DNA of 64,000 bases, taken from Planktotalea arctica (GTDB lineage: Bacteria > Pseudomonadota > Alphaproteobacteria > Rhodobacterales > Rhodobacteraceae). The position numbers and the translations under genes were made by a program. A model generated the notes under the pieces. The model saw only the letters and a list, made by a program, of their open reading frames with translations, was not told where the DNA came from and searched no databases. The stretch spans positions 124,001 through 188,000 of the forward strand of contig NZ_MUHR01000011.1 in assembly GCF_002105285.1 (NCBI RefSeq). The letters are read 5' to 3'. Position 1 is the stretch's first letter. Each line of letters opens with the position of its first letter. Positions 1 through 8,580 of the stretch are shown one piece after another.

Positions 1-1
1 T

Positions 2-925
2 GGCGGGTTCTTGCTGTTTCGCGCGCTCTTTGATCCCTCTGTACTGGCGATTGAAAGCGTCAACCCTGCGGCCACGGGCTTTCTTGGCGGGCTTGGCCTG
101 CCGATCATGCTGTCCTGGCCTGTGGGCGGTCTGCTTGCGGCAGGCGCGGCTTGGGTGATTGGCAAGACGGCGCTGGGACTGCGCTCGGACTATCTCGCGA
201 TCGCGACGCTGGGCATTGCAGAAATCACCATTGCGATCCTCAAGAACGAGGACTGGCTGACACGCGGGGTCAAGAATGTAGCCGGGCTTGAACGCCCCGT
301 GCCCTATGAGGTCGATCTGCAAAACTCCCCCGCCTTTGTGGAGCGCGCATCCTGGCTTGGCATCGACGCGGTCGAAGCCTCTACGCTTTTTGTGAAGGCC
401 AATTACTCCGTGCTCTTCGCCGCAGTGCTGGTCGTTCTGCTGGTCATGGCGCAGCTCGCGCTTAAAAGCCCTTGGGGGCGCATGCTGCGGGCGATCCGTG
501 ATAATGAAGTCGCGGCCGAAGCCATGGGCAAGGACGTCACCGCGCGCCACTTGCAGGTCTTCATCCTCGGCAGCGCCATTTGCGGCCTTGCCGGCGCTAT
601 GATGACCACCCTCGATGGCCAACTCATCCCCGGCACCTACCAACCCCTGCGCTTCACATTCCTTGTCTGGGTGATGGTGATAGTGGGCGGCTCTGGCAAT
701 AACTTTGGCGCTGTACTCGGCGGCTTCCTGATCTGGTTCCTGTGGATTCAGGTCGAACCCCTTGGCCACTGGCTCATGAGCTGGATCACCGCAGGCATGG
801 CCGATGGCAATGCGCTCAAGGAACACCTGCTGGAAAGCGCAGCGCATATGCGCTTGCTGACCATGGGCCTCGTGCTGCTTCTGGTGCTGCGCTTCAGCCC
901 GCGAGGCCTGATCCCGGAGAAATGA
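2..925 (+). CDS. livM: LivM-family branched-chain amino acid ABC permease (5' end missing)
   Basis: Inner-membrane permease subunit of a branched-chain amino acid ABC importer. The frame is already open at the window edge and no convincing start is visible, so this is the C-terminal 307 residues of a protein that in this family is usually 330-460 long. Hydrophobic helices surround the cytoplasmic coupling segment WGRMLRAIRDNEVAAEAMG, the family's best conserved stretch, and GNNFGAVLGG follows near the last helices. A hydrophilic insert at about residues 80-120 is typical of longer LivM proteins. The remaining liv genes presumably lie upstream, outside the window. Family assignment is firm; the transported amino acid is not determined. 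Confidence 0.92.
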   Translation, partial: GGFLLFRALFDPSVLAIESVNPAATGFLGGLGLPIMLSWPVGGLLAAGAAWVIGKTALGLRSDYLAIATLGIAEITIAILKNEDWLTRGVKNVAGLERPVPYEVDLQNSPAFVERASWLGIDAVEASTLFVKANYSVLFAAVLVVLLVMAQLALKSPWGRMLRAIRDNEVAAEAMGKDVTARHLQVFILGSAICGLAGAMMTTLDGQLIPGTYQPLRFTFLVWVMVIVGGSGNNFGAVLGGFLIWFLWIQVEPLGHWLMSWITAGMADGNALKEHLLESAAHMRLLTMGLVLLLVLRFSPRGLIPEK

Positions 926-932
926 CGCATCC

Positions 933-959
933 GCTTCATCTTGCCAATTAAACTCAAAT
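933..959 (-). repeat. 3'-end intergenic element, copy 1 (downstream of bdhA)
   Basis: Read on the minus strand this contains TTTGAGTTTAATTGGCAAGA followed by TGAAG. It lies 78 bases beyond the bdhA stop, after the hairpins at 963-1032. Six related copies occur in the window, each downstream of a gene in the same orientation (see findings). Confidence 0.6.
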
Positions 960-962
960 TCC

Positions 963-990
963 AAACGCCGGCCCTATTGGACCGGCGTTT
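963..990. terminator. Hairpin terminator between livM and bdhA
   Basis: A perfect 9-bp stem, AAACGCCGG pairing with CCGGCGTTT, with a 10-base loop lies between the convergent ends of livM and bdhA. AT-rich flanks on both sides fit a bidirectional terminator. No long U tract is present. Confidence 0.7.
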
Positions 991-1003
991 GCTATTTCTA
1001 GGC

Positions 1004-1032
1004 GGCAAAATTCTTGGCTAAGAATTTTTGCC
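1004..1032 (-). terminator. Second hairpin just after bdhA
   Basis: GGCAAAATTCTT pairs with AAGAATTTTTGCC with one bulged base and a four-base loop, starting 5 bases beyond the bdhA stop codon. It is AT-rich and imperfect, so it may act with the hairpin at 963-990 rather than alone. Confidence 0.45.
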
Positions 1033-1036
1033 CCGA

Positions 1037-1810
1037 TTAAAGCGCGGTCCAGCCGCCATCGACGGAAATCGTCGTGCCCGTAATCTGCGCCGCGGCATCC
1101 GAGGCCAGGAACACCGCTGTACCACCCAACTGCTCCACCGTTGCGAATTCCTTGGAGGGCTGACGCTTGAGCATGACATTCTTGATCACATCCTCGCGCG
1201 ACATGCCGTATTCCTTCATCGTCGCGGGAATCTGCGCTTCCACAAGCGGCGTCAAAACATAGCCCGGACAAATCGCATTGGCCGTGATTGGTTCCTCAGC
1301 GGTTTCAAGCGCGACAGATTTCGTCATGCCGACCACGCCGTGTTTTGCAGCGATATAGGCCGATTTGAACGGCGATGCTGTCAGCCCGTGCGCAGAGGCG
1401 ATGTTGATCACCCGGCCCCAGCCTGCCGCGCGCATCAGTGGCAGTGCAGCAGCCGTCGTGTGAAAGGCCGAGGACATGTTGATCGCGATGATCGCATCCC
1501 ATTTATCCACCGGAAACTCATCGATCGGCGCAACATATTGAATGCCAGCGTTGTTGATCAGGATATCGCAAACTCCTGCCGCCGCGATCAGCGCGCGGCA
1601 TTGATCGCCCTTGGACATGTCCGACTGAATATAGCGCGCCTCGACGCCATGCTCTTTGGCGATTGCTGCGGCAATGGCGTGGTCTTCTTCGCGGTCCGTG
1701 AAGGAATTCAGCACGACATTGGCACCCGCCTTGGCCATCTCGCGTGCGATTCCCAGACCGATTCCCGAATTTGATCCTGTGATGACCGCGGTTTTTCCAT
1801 TCAGTGACAT
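1037..1810 (-). CDS. bdhA: 3-hydroxybutyrate dehydrogenase (SDR family)
   Basis: Cytoplasmic NAD-dependent dehydrogenase interconverting D-3-hydroxybutyrate and acetoacetate, part of polyhydroxybutyrate and ketone-body use. The 257-residue length is that of BdhA. The cofactor loop TGSNSGIG is at residues 11-18, NNAG at 86-89, and the catalytic triad is Ser139, Tyr152 and Lys156 in AYIAAK. The motif VDKWDAIIAINMSSAFHTT is characteristic of this subfamily. A good ribosome site (aagagg) lies about 6 bases before the ATG. The gene is monocistronic, convergent with livM. Another short-chain dehydrogenase is possible in principle, but overall similarity to BdhA is strong. Confidence 0.9.
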   Translation of the reverse strand: MSLNGKTAVITGSNSGIGLGIAREMAKAGANVVLNSFTDREEDHAIAAAIAKEHGVEARYIQSDMSKGDQCRALIAAAGVCDILINNAGIQYVAPIDEFPVDKWDAIIAINMSSAFHTTAAALPLMRAAGWGRVINIASAHGLTASPFKSAYIAAKHGVVGMTKSVALETAEEPITANAICPGYVLTPLVEAQIPATMKEYGMSREDVIKNVMLKRQPSKEFATVEQLGGTAVFLASDAAAQITGTTISVDGGWTAL

Positions 1811-1951
1811 AGCCCACCTCTTTCTCTTCTGGTTTCAAGACGGTATTGGCCAGTAACATAACATGCTGCGCCCGCAAAATAAGGGGCAAACGGCTGTTTC
1901 AACGCCACCTTCATATTTTGGGAACAACGCCATCGCACCTGTCGATAAGAC

Positions 1952-2027
1952 AAAAAAAACCCCAGCACGAAGCTGGGGTTAAGTTATTGAGGCAGGTTTC
2001 ATACAGGCAAGAAACCTATCGAGCAGT
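1952..2027 (-). ncRNA. Candidate small RNA, about 76 nt
   Basis: On the minus strand a perfect 9-bp GC-rich stem (1958-1966 with 1972-1980, loop TTCGT) is followed by eight U residues, a textbook intrinsic terminator. The only gene to its right reads the other way, so the terminator must serve an RNA starting between 1980 and 2140. A promoter fits at 2034-2062, placing the start near 2027. A second hairpin, AGGTTTC with GAAACCT at 1994-2017, lies inside. No open reading frame of useful length is present. I do not recognise the RNA as a named family. Confidence 0.55.
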
Positions 2028-2033
2028 GAGTTA

Positions 2034-2062
2034 GTTATAAGCGTTAACGCGCCGTACTCCAA
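2034..2062 (-). promoter_or_regulatory. Predicted sigma-70 promoter of the candidate small RNA
   Basis: On the minus strand TTGGAG (2062-2057) and TATAAC (2039-2034) are separated by exactly 17 bases. Both boxes are good matches to vegetative consensus, and the expected start lies about 7 bases beyond the -10 box. Confidence 0.5.
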
Positions 2063-2140
2063 GGGAAAAGTTTGATAAGTGGTGAAAGCACCGTTACGGT
2101 TTTTATCCACAGGCTAGGCATTTAAGGGATTGTTTACCAA

Positions 2141-3961
2141 ATGAGATCACTGTTTTTCGCGCGCAGATTGCGCCCCTTAGCCTTAATATTTGCGGTTTGT
2201 GTAATGCCCGTCCAGCTTGCATCACAGCCAAGCCATGGCATAGCTATGTATGGCGCGCCCGCCCTGCCACACGATTTTGTGTCCTTGCCCTACGCCAACC
2301 CCGACGCCCCCAAAGGCGGACGGATAAGTTTTGGCGAAGTGGGCAGCTTCGATTCGCTCAACCCGCACATTCGCAAAGGCTCCGTTCCCTGGCAGCTTCG
2401 CAGCCTTGCCTATGAAAGTTTAATGGGCCGATCTTACGGCGAGCCCTTCACGCTTTACGGACTTTTGGCCGAATCGGTGGAGACGGACCCGAATCGGACA
2501 TGGGTCGAATTCACTCTGCGCAAGGAGGCCAGCTTTTCCGATGGCAGCCCTGTGACGGTCGAGGATGTGATCTGGTCCTATGAAACCCTCGGCACCGTCG
2601 GTCATCCGCGCTATCGTGGGCTTTGGGCAAAGATTGAAACGATAGAGGCCACAGGCCCGCGCAGCGTGCGCATCACCTTCAACGAGGCCAACCGCGAACT
2701 TGCCCTGATCGCGGGCCTGCGCCCGATCCTGAAAAAAGCGCAGTGGCAGGGCAAGGATTTTGCCAATTCCACGCTCGATGAAATCCCGATCTCCTCCTCG
2801 CCCTATGTGATCAGTGATGTGGACCCCGGCCGCTCGCTCACGCTGCGCCGCAATCCCGAGTATTGGGGCAAGAACGTGCCGTTCCGGCGCGGAACCATGA
2901 ACCTCGATGAAATCCGCATGGAGTTTTATGGCGACAGCGCGGTTCTGTTCGAGGCGTTCAAAGCCGGCGAGCTGAACATGATGCGCGAAAACAATGCCGA
3001 AAAATGGGAGACCCAGTATAATTTCCCCGCCGCAGAGCGCGGCGATGTGATCAAATCAGCCATCCCGCATCAACGCCCAACGGGCATGACGGGATTCGTG
3101 ATGAACACGCGGCGCGCGCCCTTTGATGACTGGCGTGTGCGCGATGCGATGATCCATGCGTTCAACTTCGAGTTTATCAATGACACGCTGACAGGCGGGC
3201 GTCAGCCGCGGATCAGCTCGTATTTCTCCAACTCCGTGCTGGGCCTGCAAGAGGGTGCGGCAACAGGCAAGGTCGCTGAACTGCTTGCGCCCTACGCACC
3301 CGATCTGCTCCCCGGCGCGATGAACGGCTATACATTACCCGTCGCCGACGGCTCGGCGCGCAATCGCAAAAACATCCGCGCGGCGATGAAGTTGCTGCAA
3401 GATGCAGGCTATAGTGTGCAGGATGGCAAGATGATCGGACCGGGCGGCAAGCAGCTTTCCTTCGAGGTGCTGCTGCGTCAGGGCAATCAGGAAAATCAGG
3501 CGATCATGGATATCTATGGCCAAGCGCTCGAACGACTTGGCATTGCCGTGCAGATTTCAGCGACCGATGACGCGCAATATACCGAGCGCACGGCAACATA
3601 TGATTTCGACATGACCTATTATCGCATCGGCCTGTCGCTTAGCCCCGGCAATGAACAGATGCTTTATTGGGGCCGCGAGGGCGTAGACACGCCGGGTCGG
3701 CGCAACTGGATGGGCATGGACGTGCCTGCGGCAGAGGCGATGGTAGACGCGATCCTTGGCGCGACGTCGCAGGAGGATTTCATCGCCGCAAGCCGTGCAC
3801 TGGACCGCATCCTGATTTCGGGGCGCTATTTCATACCGCTCTATCAATGGCCCTATAGCAATGTCGCACACGCCAAACAGCTGCGTTTCCCCGAGACCTT
3901 GCCGATCTACGGCGACTGGCTTGGCTTCTTGCCAGGGGTCTGGTGGTGGCAGGACAATTAA
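2141..3961 (+). CDS. Periplasmic extracellular solute-binding protein, family 5 (YejA-like)
   Basis: Substrate-binding component of an ABC importer for peptides or similar solutes, secreted to the periplasm. The 606-residue protein starts with a basic N-terminus and hydrophobic core (residues 8-28) consistent with a signal peptide. Family features follow: PYANPDAPKGGRISFGEVG, the LAESVETDPNRTWVEFTLR strand region, DGSPVTVEDVIWSYE, and a C-terminal lobe ending in YGDWLGFLPGVWWWQDN, typical of the YejA subgroup. A weak ribosome site (aaggga) lies about 12 bases before the ATG. No permease or ATPase gene is adjacent, so this is an orphan binding protein or its partners lie elsewhere. Confidence 0.88.
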   Translation: MRSLFFARRLRPLALIFAVCVMPVQLASQPSHGIAMYGAPALPHDFVSLPYANPDAPKGGRISFGEVGSFDSLNPHIRKGSVPWQLRSLAYESLMGRSYGEPFTLYGLLAESVETDPNRTWVEFTLRKEASFSDGSPVTVEDVIWSYETLGTVGHPRYRGLWAKIETIEATGPRSVRITFNEANRELALIAGLRPILKKAQWQGKDFANSTLDEIPISSSPYVISDVDPGRSLTLRRNPEYWGKNVPFRRGTMNLDEIRMEFYGDSAVLFEAFKAGELNMMRENNAEKWETQYNFPAAERGDVIKSAIPHQRPTGMTGFVMNTRRAPFDDWRVRDAMIHAFNFEFINDTLTGGRQPRISSYFSNSVLGLQEGAATGKVAELLAPYAPDLLPGAMNGYTLPVADGSARNRKNIRAAMKLLQDAGYSVQDGKMIGPGGKQLSFEVLLRQGNQENQAIMDIYGQALERLGIAVQISATDDAQYTERTATYDFDMTYYRIGLSLSPGNEQMLYWGREGVDTPGRRNWMGMDVPAAEAMVDAILGATSQEDFIAASRALDRILISGRYFIPLYQWPYSNVAHAKQLRFPETLPIYGDWLGFLPGVWWWQDN

Positions 3962-4109
3962 GCAGGTGCAGCGGAAAACCATGGACAAGTAACGCAATTG
4001 TAAGATTCGTCTGACAGAGTGTCACAAACGAGCACTGGCCACATTTTGAAGCTGGTGGATTTTACAAGATATCAATGGGCGATGGCAACGCATGCACTTG
4101 GAGCACCGA

Positions 4110-4367
4110 ATGACCTGGAATGATTTGGCGAGCAACTGGAACGCGCATATGCGCGCGCTGATACAGCGGTTTCCCGATGCCGATGCAGACGCGTTGACGA
4201 CGGCGAAACACGAACCCGTCGAAATGACCCGCGTGCTGGCGCGCAGTCATGATTTGACCGAACGCGAAGCGCGCGAGGAAATCGAAGACTGGATGCACGT
4301 GCAGGGACTGGCGCGAGATACAGCCGATCTTCGCGCCCATGACACGGCCTTGCTGGAGGCAGGGTAG
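4110..4367 (+). CDS. Small CsbD-like conserved protein
   Basis: An 85-residue hydrophilic, helical protein. MTWNDLASNW at the start and EREAREEIEDWM near the end match the pattern of CsbD-type stress proteins, which open with a tryptophan-rich helix and close with an E-A-E-x-x-I-D-W helix. I chose the ATG at 4110 because ggag (4100-4103) sits just before it; an earlier in-frame ATG at 4092 has no ribosome site. It has no signal peptide or membrane segment. The CsbD relationship is inferred from the pattern only and the molecular role of that family is poorly defined. The gene stands alone between the solute-binding protein and the cupin regulator. Confidence 0.65.
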   Translation: MTWNDLASNWNAHMRALIQRFPDADADALTTAKHEPVEMTRVLARSHDLTEREAREEIEDWMHVQGLARDTADLRAHDTALLEAG

Positions 4368-4381
4368 CGCACGCACGCATT

Positions 4382-4468
4382 ATGCGATCCGGCATGTTTG
4401 GCATGGCCGCCGCGGCGCTTTTCGATATTTTCGGGGCAATACTGTTCACGGCGCAAGCAGACGGCTAG
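4382..4468 (+). CDS. Possible 28-residue membrane peptide
   Basis: A short frame encodes MRSGMFGMAAAALFDIFGAI followed by LFTAQADG, a single hydrophobic segment flanked by polar ends. Its ATG is 14 bases after the stop of the CsbD-like gene, with the purine-rich gaggcaggg about 20 bases upstream, too far to be a good ribosome site. It overlaps the last codon of the convergent regulator gene. It may be chance; only conservation or expression would decide. Confidence 0.2.
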   Translation: MRSGMFGMAAAALFDIFGAILFTAQADG

Positions 4469-5088
4469 TCCGCAAGCGATGTAACCCAAAGGATATTCGC
4501 ATCCTCTTCGCTGATCGAAATCACGTTATGGCCCATGGAGGCGTCGTAATAGGCGCTATCGCCGCGGCGCATTTCGACGGGTTCGTAGAATTCGGTGATA
4601 AGGCGCACAACGCCCGTCAGCACATATAAGAATTCTTCGCCGTCATGGCGCACCCAGCCATCAAATTCCTCAAAGCTGCGCGCACGCACACGGGCACGGT
4701 AGGGCATCATCTTTTTGCGGCTAAGCGTTTCGCCGAGCAATTCATGCTCGTAAGTCACTGTCGCCTGCGCCGTGCCCTCGCCCGATTTGGTCACGGCCAT
4801 ACGCCCGTTGATCTGGCCTTGCTGCGGCGGCGTGAAAAGCTGCGGCACGGTGATCTGCAAGCCTTCGGCCAGCTTTTTCAACGCATCATAGGTGGGCGAC
4901 ATCTGACCGTTTTCGATCTTGGACAGGGTCGAGCGTGCGAGGCCCGCCTGATTTGCCGCACGCTCCAGCGTCCAGCCCTGCGCTTTGCGCAATTCACGCA
5001 CGCGGCTGCCCAGATCTAGCGGTTCGGGCGCTGCATGCTCACCGCTTTCGCGCGCAATGCGGATCAGGTTCTTGGGATCATTGCTCAT
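4465..5088 (-). CDS. XRE-family regulator with C-terminal cupin domain
   Basis: Cytoplasmic transcription factor of 207 residues. An N-terminal helix-turn-helix of the XRE/Cro type (LGSRVRELRKAQGWTLERAA, then LARSTLSKIENGQMSPTYDA) is followed by a cupin sensor domain from about residue 130 (VRHDGEEFLYVLTGVV, GDSAYYDASMGHNV). This architecture is shared with PuuR-type regulators whose cupin binds a small metabolite. I chose the ATG at 5088, preceded by a ggggcg ribosome site; an upstream start at 5124 would add 12 unlikely residues. The gene is divergent from the acyl-CoA ligase gene with only 66 bases between starts, so it may regulate that operon. The ligand is unknown. Confidence 0.88.
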   Translation of the reverse strand: MSNDPKNLIRIARESGEHAAPEPLDLGSRVRELRKAQGWTLERAANQAGLARSTLSKIENGQMSPTYDALKKLAEGLQITVPQLFTPPQQGQINGRMAVTKSGEGTAQATVTYEHELLGETLSRKKMMPYRARVRARSFEEFDGWVRHDGEEFLYVLTGVVRLITEFYEPVEMRRGDSAYYDASMGHNVISISEEDANILWVTSLAD

Positions 5089-5154
5089 GCTCGCCCCTAT
5101 ACTGCGCGTGCGCGGAGCTTGCAATCAGGCGCAAGGCTGCGCTACCGAAGCGCT

Positions 5155-6660
5155 ATGTCACACACTATTCAAACGCCCTGCCCCGCGCCCTTTAACCTTG
5201 CTGCCTATGTGCTGGCCGCTGGCGCGAAAACCCCCGATCATCCGGCGCTTGAAGTGCTGGGCATTGCGCCGCAAACTTGGAGCTATGCGCGCCTTATCGC
5301 GGCGGTGTGCGGCACCTCGGCAGGCCTGCAAGCGGCGGGGCTACGGGCTGGGGACACCGTGCTTTTGCGCCTTGGCAATACCGCCGATTTCCCCATCGCC
5401 TACCTTGGGGCGATTGCGGCGGGGATGATTGCCGTGCCGACCTCTGCGGCGCTTAGCGAAGCGGAGATTACCAGAATGAGCGCGAGTATCGGCGTTGATG
5501 CGGTGCTGCAAGATGCAAAAATTTCCGCGCCCGACGCACCGCAGGCCAAGCGCATCACGCTAAACGAGCTACGGGCAATGTATGATCTGCCCGCCGCGCC
5601 TTGGCACATGGGTGATCCCGAGCGCCCCGCCTATATCGTGTTCACCTCCGGCACGTCAGGCAGCGCGCGCGCCGTGCTGCATGCGCACCGCGCGATCTGG
5701 GCGCGCCGGATGATGCACAGCGATTGGTATGATTTGCGCGCAAGCGACCGCTTGCTTCATGCGGGGGCGTTCAACTGGACTTTCACGCTTGGCACAGGGC
5801 TGATGGACCCATGGACGCTTGGCGCGAGCGCGCTGATCCCGCAGGACGCAACCCCGCCAAGCGCGTTGCCGCGTTTGCTCGCGGCTCATGATGCCACACT
5901 TTTCGCCGCTGCGCCGGGGGTGTTTCGCAAGGTGTTGCAATCGGATATCCCAGCACTGCCGCAGCTGCGCCATGCGCTTAGTGCAGGTGAAAAAATGCCC
6001 GCCGCGCTCCACGAAGACTGGCACGCGGCCACGGGATTGCGCGTTTACGAGGCCTTCGGCATGTCAGAATGCTCCACCTTTATTTCCTCAAGCCCGAGTA
6101 ATCCGGTCGATCCGGGCGCACTTGGCCGCCCGCAAACAGGGCGTCGCACGGCGCTGCTGGACGAACATGGCAAGAGCGCGGATTCAGGCACGATCGCCAT
6201 TCACCGCTCCGATCCCGGGCTGATGCTGGGCTATTTGAACGCTCCAGATGCCACGAACGCGCGGTTTCAGGGCGATTGGTTCGTCACGGGTGATCTGGGT
6301 CGGCGCGATGCCAGCGGCGCGATCCGTTATGAAGGACGCAACGATGATATGATGAACGCAGGCGGTTTTCGCGTCTCGCCGCTGGAAGTGGAGCGCGCGT
6401 TTTCGACCCTTCAAGGTCTGGAGCAATGCGCCGCGCTGGAAATCACCCTCAAGCCCGGCGTGCAGGTCATCGCCCTGTGCTACACCGCGCGCACGCCTGT
6501 GCAACAAAGCACGTTTGACGCACTGGCTAACTCTGCCCTTGCGCGCTACAAGCAGCCACGCATTTACCACCACAGCGACACGCTTCCCACCAGCGCCAAT
6601 GGCAAGCTGCTGCGCCGCGTTTTGCGTCAGCAACTGGAAGCCCAATATGGTCAAACTTGA
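5155..6660 (+). CDS. AMP-dependent acyl-CoA synthetase/ligase
   Basis: Class I adenylate-forming enzyme of 501 residues that activates a carboxylic acid with ATP and transfers it to CoA. Motifs in order: the phosphate loop YIVFTSGTSGSARAVLHAHR, YEAFGMSECSTF, FVTGDLGRRDASGAIRYEGR, MMNAGGFRVSPLEVE, and the catalytic lysine near the end in SANGKLLRR. I placed the start at the ATG 5155 (MSHTIQTPC); longer in-frame starts run into the divergent regulator gene. The stop overlaps the next gene by 14 bases, so the two are co-transcribed. Substrate cannot be read from sequence; benzoate-like, medium-chain or methylthio-acids are all possible in this subfamily. Confidence 0.88.
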   Translation: MSHTIQTPCPAPFNLAAYVLAAGAKTPDHPALEVLGIAPQTWSYARLIAAVCGTSAGLQAAGLRAGDTVLLRLGNTADFPIAYLGAIAAGMIAVPTSAALSEAEITRMSASIGVDAVLQDAKISAPDAPQAKRITLNELRAMYDLPAAPWHMGDPERPAYIVFTSGTSGSARAVLHAHRAIWARRMMHSDWYDLRASDRLLHAGAFNWTFTLGTGLMDPWTLGASALIPQDATPPSALPRLLAAHDATLFAAAPGVFRKVLQSDIPALPQLRHALSAGEKMPAALHEDWHAATGLRVYEAFGMSECSTFISSSPSNPVDPGALGRPQTGRRTALLDEHGKSADSGTIAIHRSDPGLMLGYLNAPDATNARFQGDWFVTGDLGRRDASGAIRYEGRNDDMMNAGGFRVSPLEVERAFSTLQGLEQCAALEITLKPGVQVIALCYTARTPVQQSTFDALANSALARYKQPRIYHHSDTLPTSANGKLLRRVLRQQLEAQYGQT

Positions 6661-7291
6661 TATAATCTCCGATCCGATTTGCCCGTGGTGCTATATTGGC
6701 AAGACCTTGCTGGACCGCGCGCTTGAAGCAGAACCCGAGCACCCCTTCGAAATTGAATGGCATCCGTTTCAGTTGAACCCTGACATGCCGCTGGAGGGCA
6801 TGGACCGGCGCGCCTATCTCGAGGGCAAATTCGGCGGCAAGGCACAAGCGGTCAAGGTCTACGGCCAGATTGACGAGCACGCGCGCTCTGTCGGATTGGA
6901 GCTGGATCTGGGCGCGATCCAGCGCACGCCGAATACACTCAACACCCACCGCCTCATTCATTGGGCAGGCATCGAGCAGCGTCAATCCATGGTCGTCTCC
7001 GCGCTGTTTCGCGCCTATTTCAAAGAAGGGCGCGACATTGGCGACAGCGAAGTTCTGGCCGATATCGCAGACACCTGCGGCATGGACGCCGCCCTCGTGC
7101 AGCGGCTTTTGGCGACGGACGAAGATCTGGAAGGCATCCGCGAAAAGGATGCGTCTTTTCGCAAGATGGGCGTCAATTCCGTGCCCACCTTCATTGTTGC
7201 TGGCCAGCACGCCGTTCCGGGCGCACAGCCTGTCGATGTCTGGCGCAGCATAATCACCGATATCAAAGCACAGCTGGATATCCCCGCGTGA
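6647..7291 (+). CDS. DsbA-family oxidoreductase (FrnE-like)
   Basis: Thioredoxin-fold protein of 214 residues without a signal peptide, hence cytoplasmic. The Cys12-Pro-Trp-Cys15 motif (DPICPWCYIG) and the late cis-proline region GVNSVPTFIV are those of the FrnE group, whose members act as dithiol oxidoreductases or isomerases; 2-hydroxychromene-2-carboxylate isomerase is the related enzyme group. The start ATG is inside the end of the acyl-CoA ligase gene, with ggaag as ribosome site. The tight overlap suggests a shared role with the ligase, but no specific reaction can be assigned. Confidence 0.88.
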   Translation: MVKLDIISDPICPWCYIGKTLLDRALEAEPEHPFEIEWHPFQLNPDMPLEGMDRRAYLEGKFGGKAQAVKVYGQIDEHARSVGLELDLGAIQRTPNTLNTHRLIHWAGIEQRQSMVVSALFRAYFKEGRDIGDSEVLADIADTCGMDAALVQRLLATDEDLEGIREKDASFRKMGVNSVPTFIVAGQHAVPGAQPVDVWRSIITDIKAQLDIPA

Positions 7292-7336
7292 TCAAGCGTG
7301 CAGCATGCGCAGCAATCCAGCAGAAAGTAGTTCAGT

Positions 7337-8551
7337 GTGAGTAACGCCAGCGCCCCCTCTCGCATGGGGACCGTCGAATTCATCGCCTTTGGCGCGATGA
7401 TGTTCGCCACCATTGCCTTTTCCATCGACGCCATGCTGCCCGCCTTGCCGCAGATCGCCGAAGAGCTTAGCCCGGATGCGCCCAATCGTGCGCAGCTTAT
7501 CCTGACCAGCTTCGTTCTGGGCATGGGTATCGGCACGTTCATCACAGGCCCGCTTTCTGACAGCTTCGGGCGCAAATCGGTTATCACACTGGGCGCGATA
7601 ATTTACTGCGTTTCGGCCTTTGTCGCCTGGCGCTCTTCCTCGCTCGAAGTGGTGCTGGCGGCGCGCGTGATGCAAGGCATCGGCGCGGCAGGGCCGCGTG
7701 TCGTCACCCTCGCAATCATTCGCGATTTGCATTCCGGGCGCGAAATGGCACGGATGATGTCCTTTGTGATGATGGTGTTCACGCTGGTGCCCGCCGTGGC
7801 ACCGCTGATGGGCGCAGGGATTATCGCGCTCGCCGGCTGGCGCGGTATTTTCATCGCGTTCATGGGGTTTTCGCTATTTTCGCTGACGTGGATGCACCTG
7901 CGCCTGCCTGAAACCCTAGCGCGCGAGAACCGCCGTCCTTTCAACATTCGCGCGCTCGTGAGTGCCACCAAAGAGTTGTTCACCCATAGTAGCGTGCGCA
8001 TTTCCATCGCCTGCCAAACGCTTGGCTACGGGCTTTTGTTCGGAATGATTTCCAGCGTGCAGCCGATCTATGACGTGACCTTCGCGCGCGAGGCCAGTTT
8101 TCCGTTCTGGTTCGCTATCGTGGCGCTGTTTTCCGGCAGCGCATCATTTCTGAACGCGATGCTGGTGGTGCGCTTTGGCATGCGCCTGCTGATCCTGATC
8201 AGCTTTGGTGCGCAAATCATGTTTTCCGCGCTCATGTTGCTGATCGCGTTTATCCAGCCCGCCGATGCGCTGTATTTTGCAGCCTTCGTGCTTTGGCAAA
8301 CCTCGATCTTCTTTATGGCGGGCATGACGCTGGGCAATCTTAACGCTTTGGCAATGGAGCCTGTGGGACATATCGCAGGGCTGGCCGCCTCAATCATTGG
8401 CGGTGTTTCAACGGTGCTTGCCATCTTTATCGCTGCTCCTGTCGGCCTGCTGTTCGACGGAACCCCCGTGCCACTTGCAGGGGCAACGTTTATTGCTTGC
8501 ATCATCGGCACCGCCCTGATGTTGAAACTTCGCCGCGACGAGGCCAAATAG
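7337..8551 (+). CDS. MFS drug-resistance transporter, Bcr/CflA family
   Basis: Inner-membrane major-facilitator protein of 404 residues with about 12 predicted helices, likely a proton-coupled exporter of drugs or small metabolites. The Bcr/CflA signature is clear: [16 protein letters not shown] in helix 1, [18 protein letters not shown] as the loop 2-3 motif, and [20 protein letters not shown] in helix 4. I accept the GTG at 7337; the ATG at 7364 is the alternative. It lies 45 bases after the FrnE-like gene and so is probably in the same operon. Substrate unknown. Confidence 0.88.
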   Translation: MSNASAPSRMGTVEFIAFGAMMFATIAFSIDAMLPALPQIAEELSPDAPNRAQLILTSFVLGMGIGTFITGPLSDSFGRKSVITLGAIIYCVSAFVAWRSSSLEVVLAARVMQGIGAAGPRVVTLAIIRDLHSGREMARMMSFVMMVFTLVPAVAPLMGAGIIALAGWRGIFIAFMGFSLFSLTWMHLRLPETLARENRRPFNIRALVSATKELFTHSSVRISIACQTLGYGLLFGMISSVQPIYDVTFAREASFPFWFAIVALFSGSASFLNAMLVVRFGMRLLILISFGAQIMFSALMLLIAFIQPADALYFAAFVLWQTSIFFMAGMTLGNLNALAMEPVGHIAGLAASIIGGVSTVLAIFIAAPVGLLFDGTPVPLAGATFIACIIGTALMLKLRRDEAK

Positions 8552-8580
8552 CCCGTAATCCCCATTCGAAAGGCAGACCA

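Larger units (their letters stand above)
1811..2140. other. 330-base intergenic region between bdhA and the peptide-binding protein
   Basis: No protein gene is supported here. The left part should carry the bdhA promoter. The middle holds a candidate minus-strand small RNA (1952-2027) with its own promoter. The right part contains a perfect consensus DnaA box, TTATCCACA, at 2103-2111 and the promoter of the solute-binding-protein gene. A single DnaA box does not make an origin. Confidence 0.6.

Noticed and set aside
2103-2111. Perfect DnaA box TTATCCACA as part of a replication origin
   Set aside because: A single box without neighbours, AT-rich unwinding region or origin-linked genes; it may be chance or a DnaA-responsive promoter.
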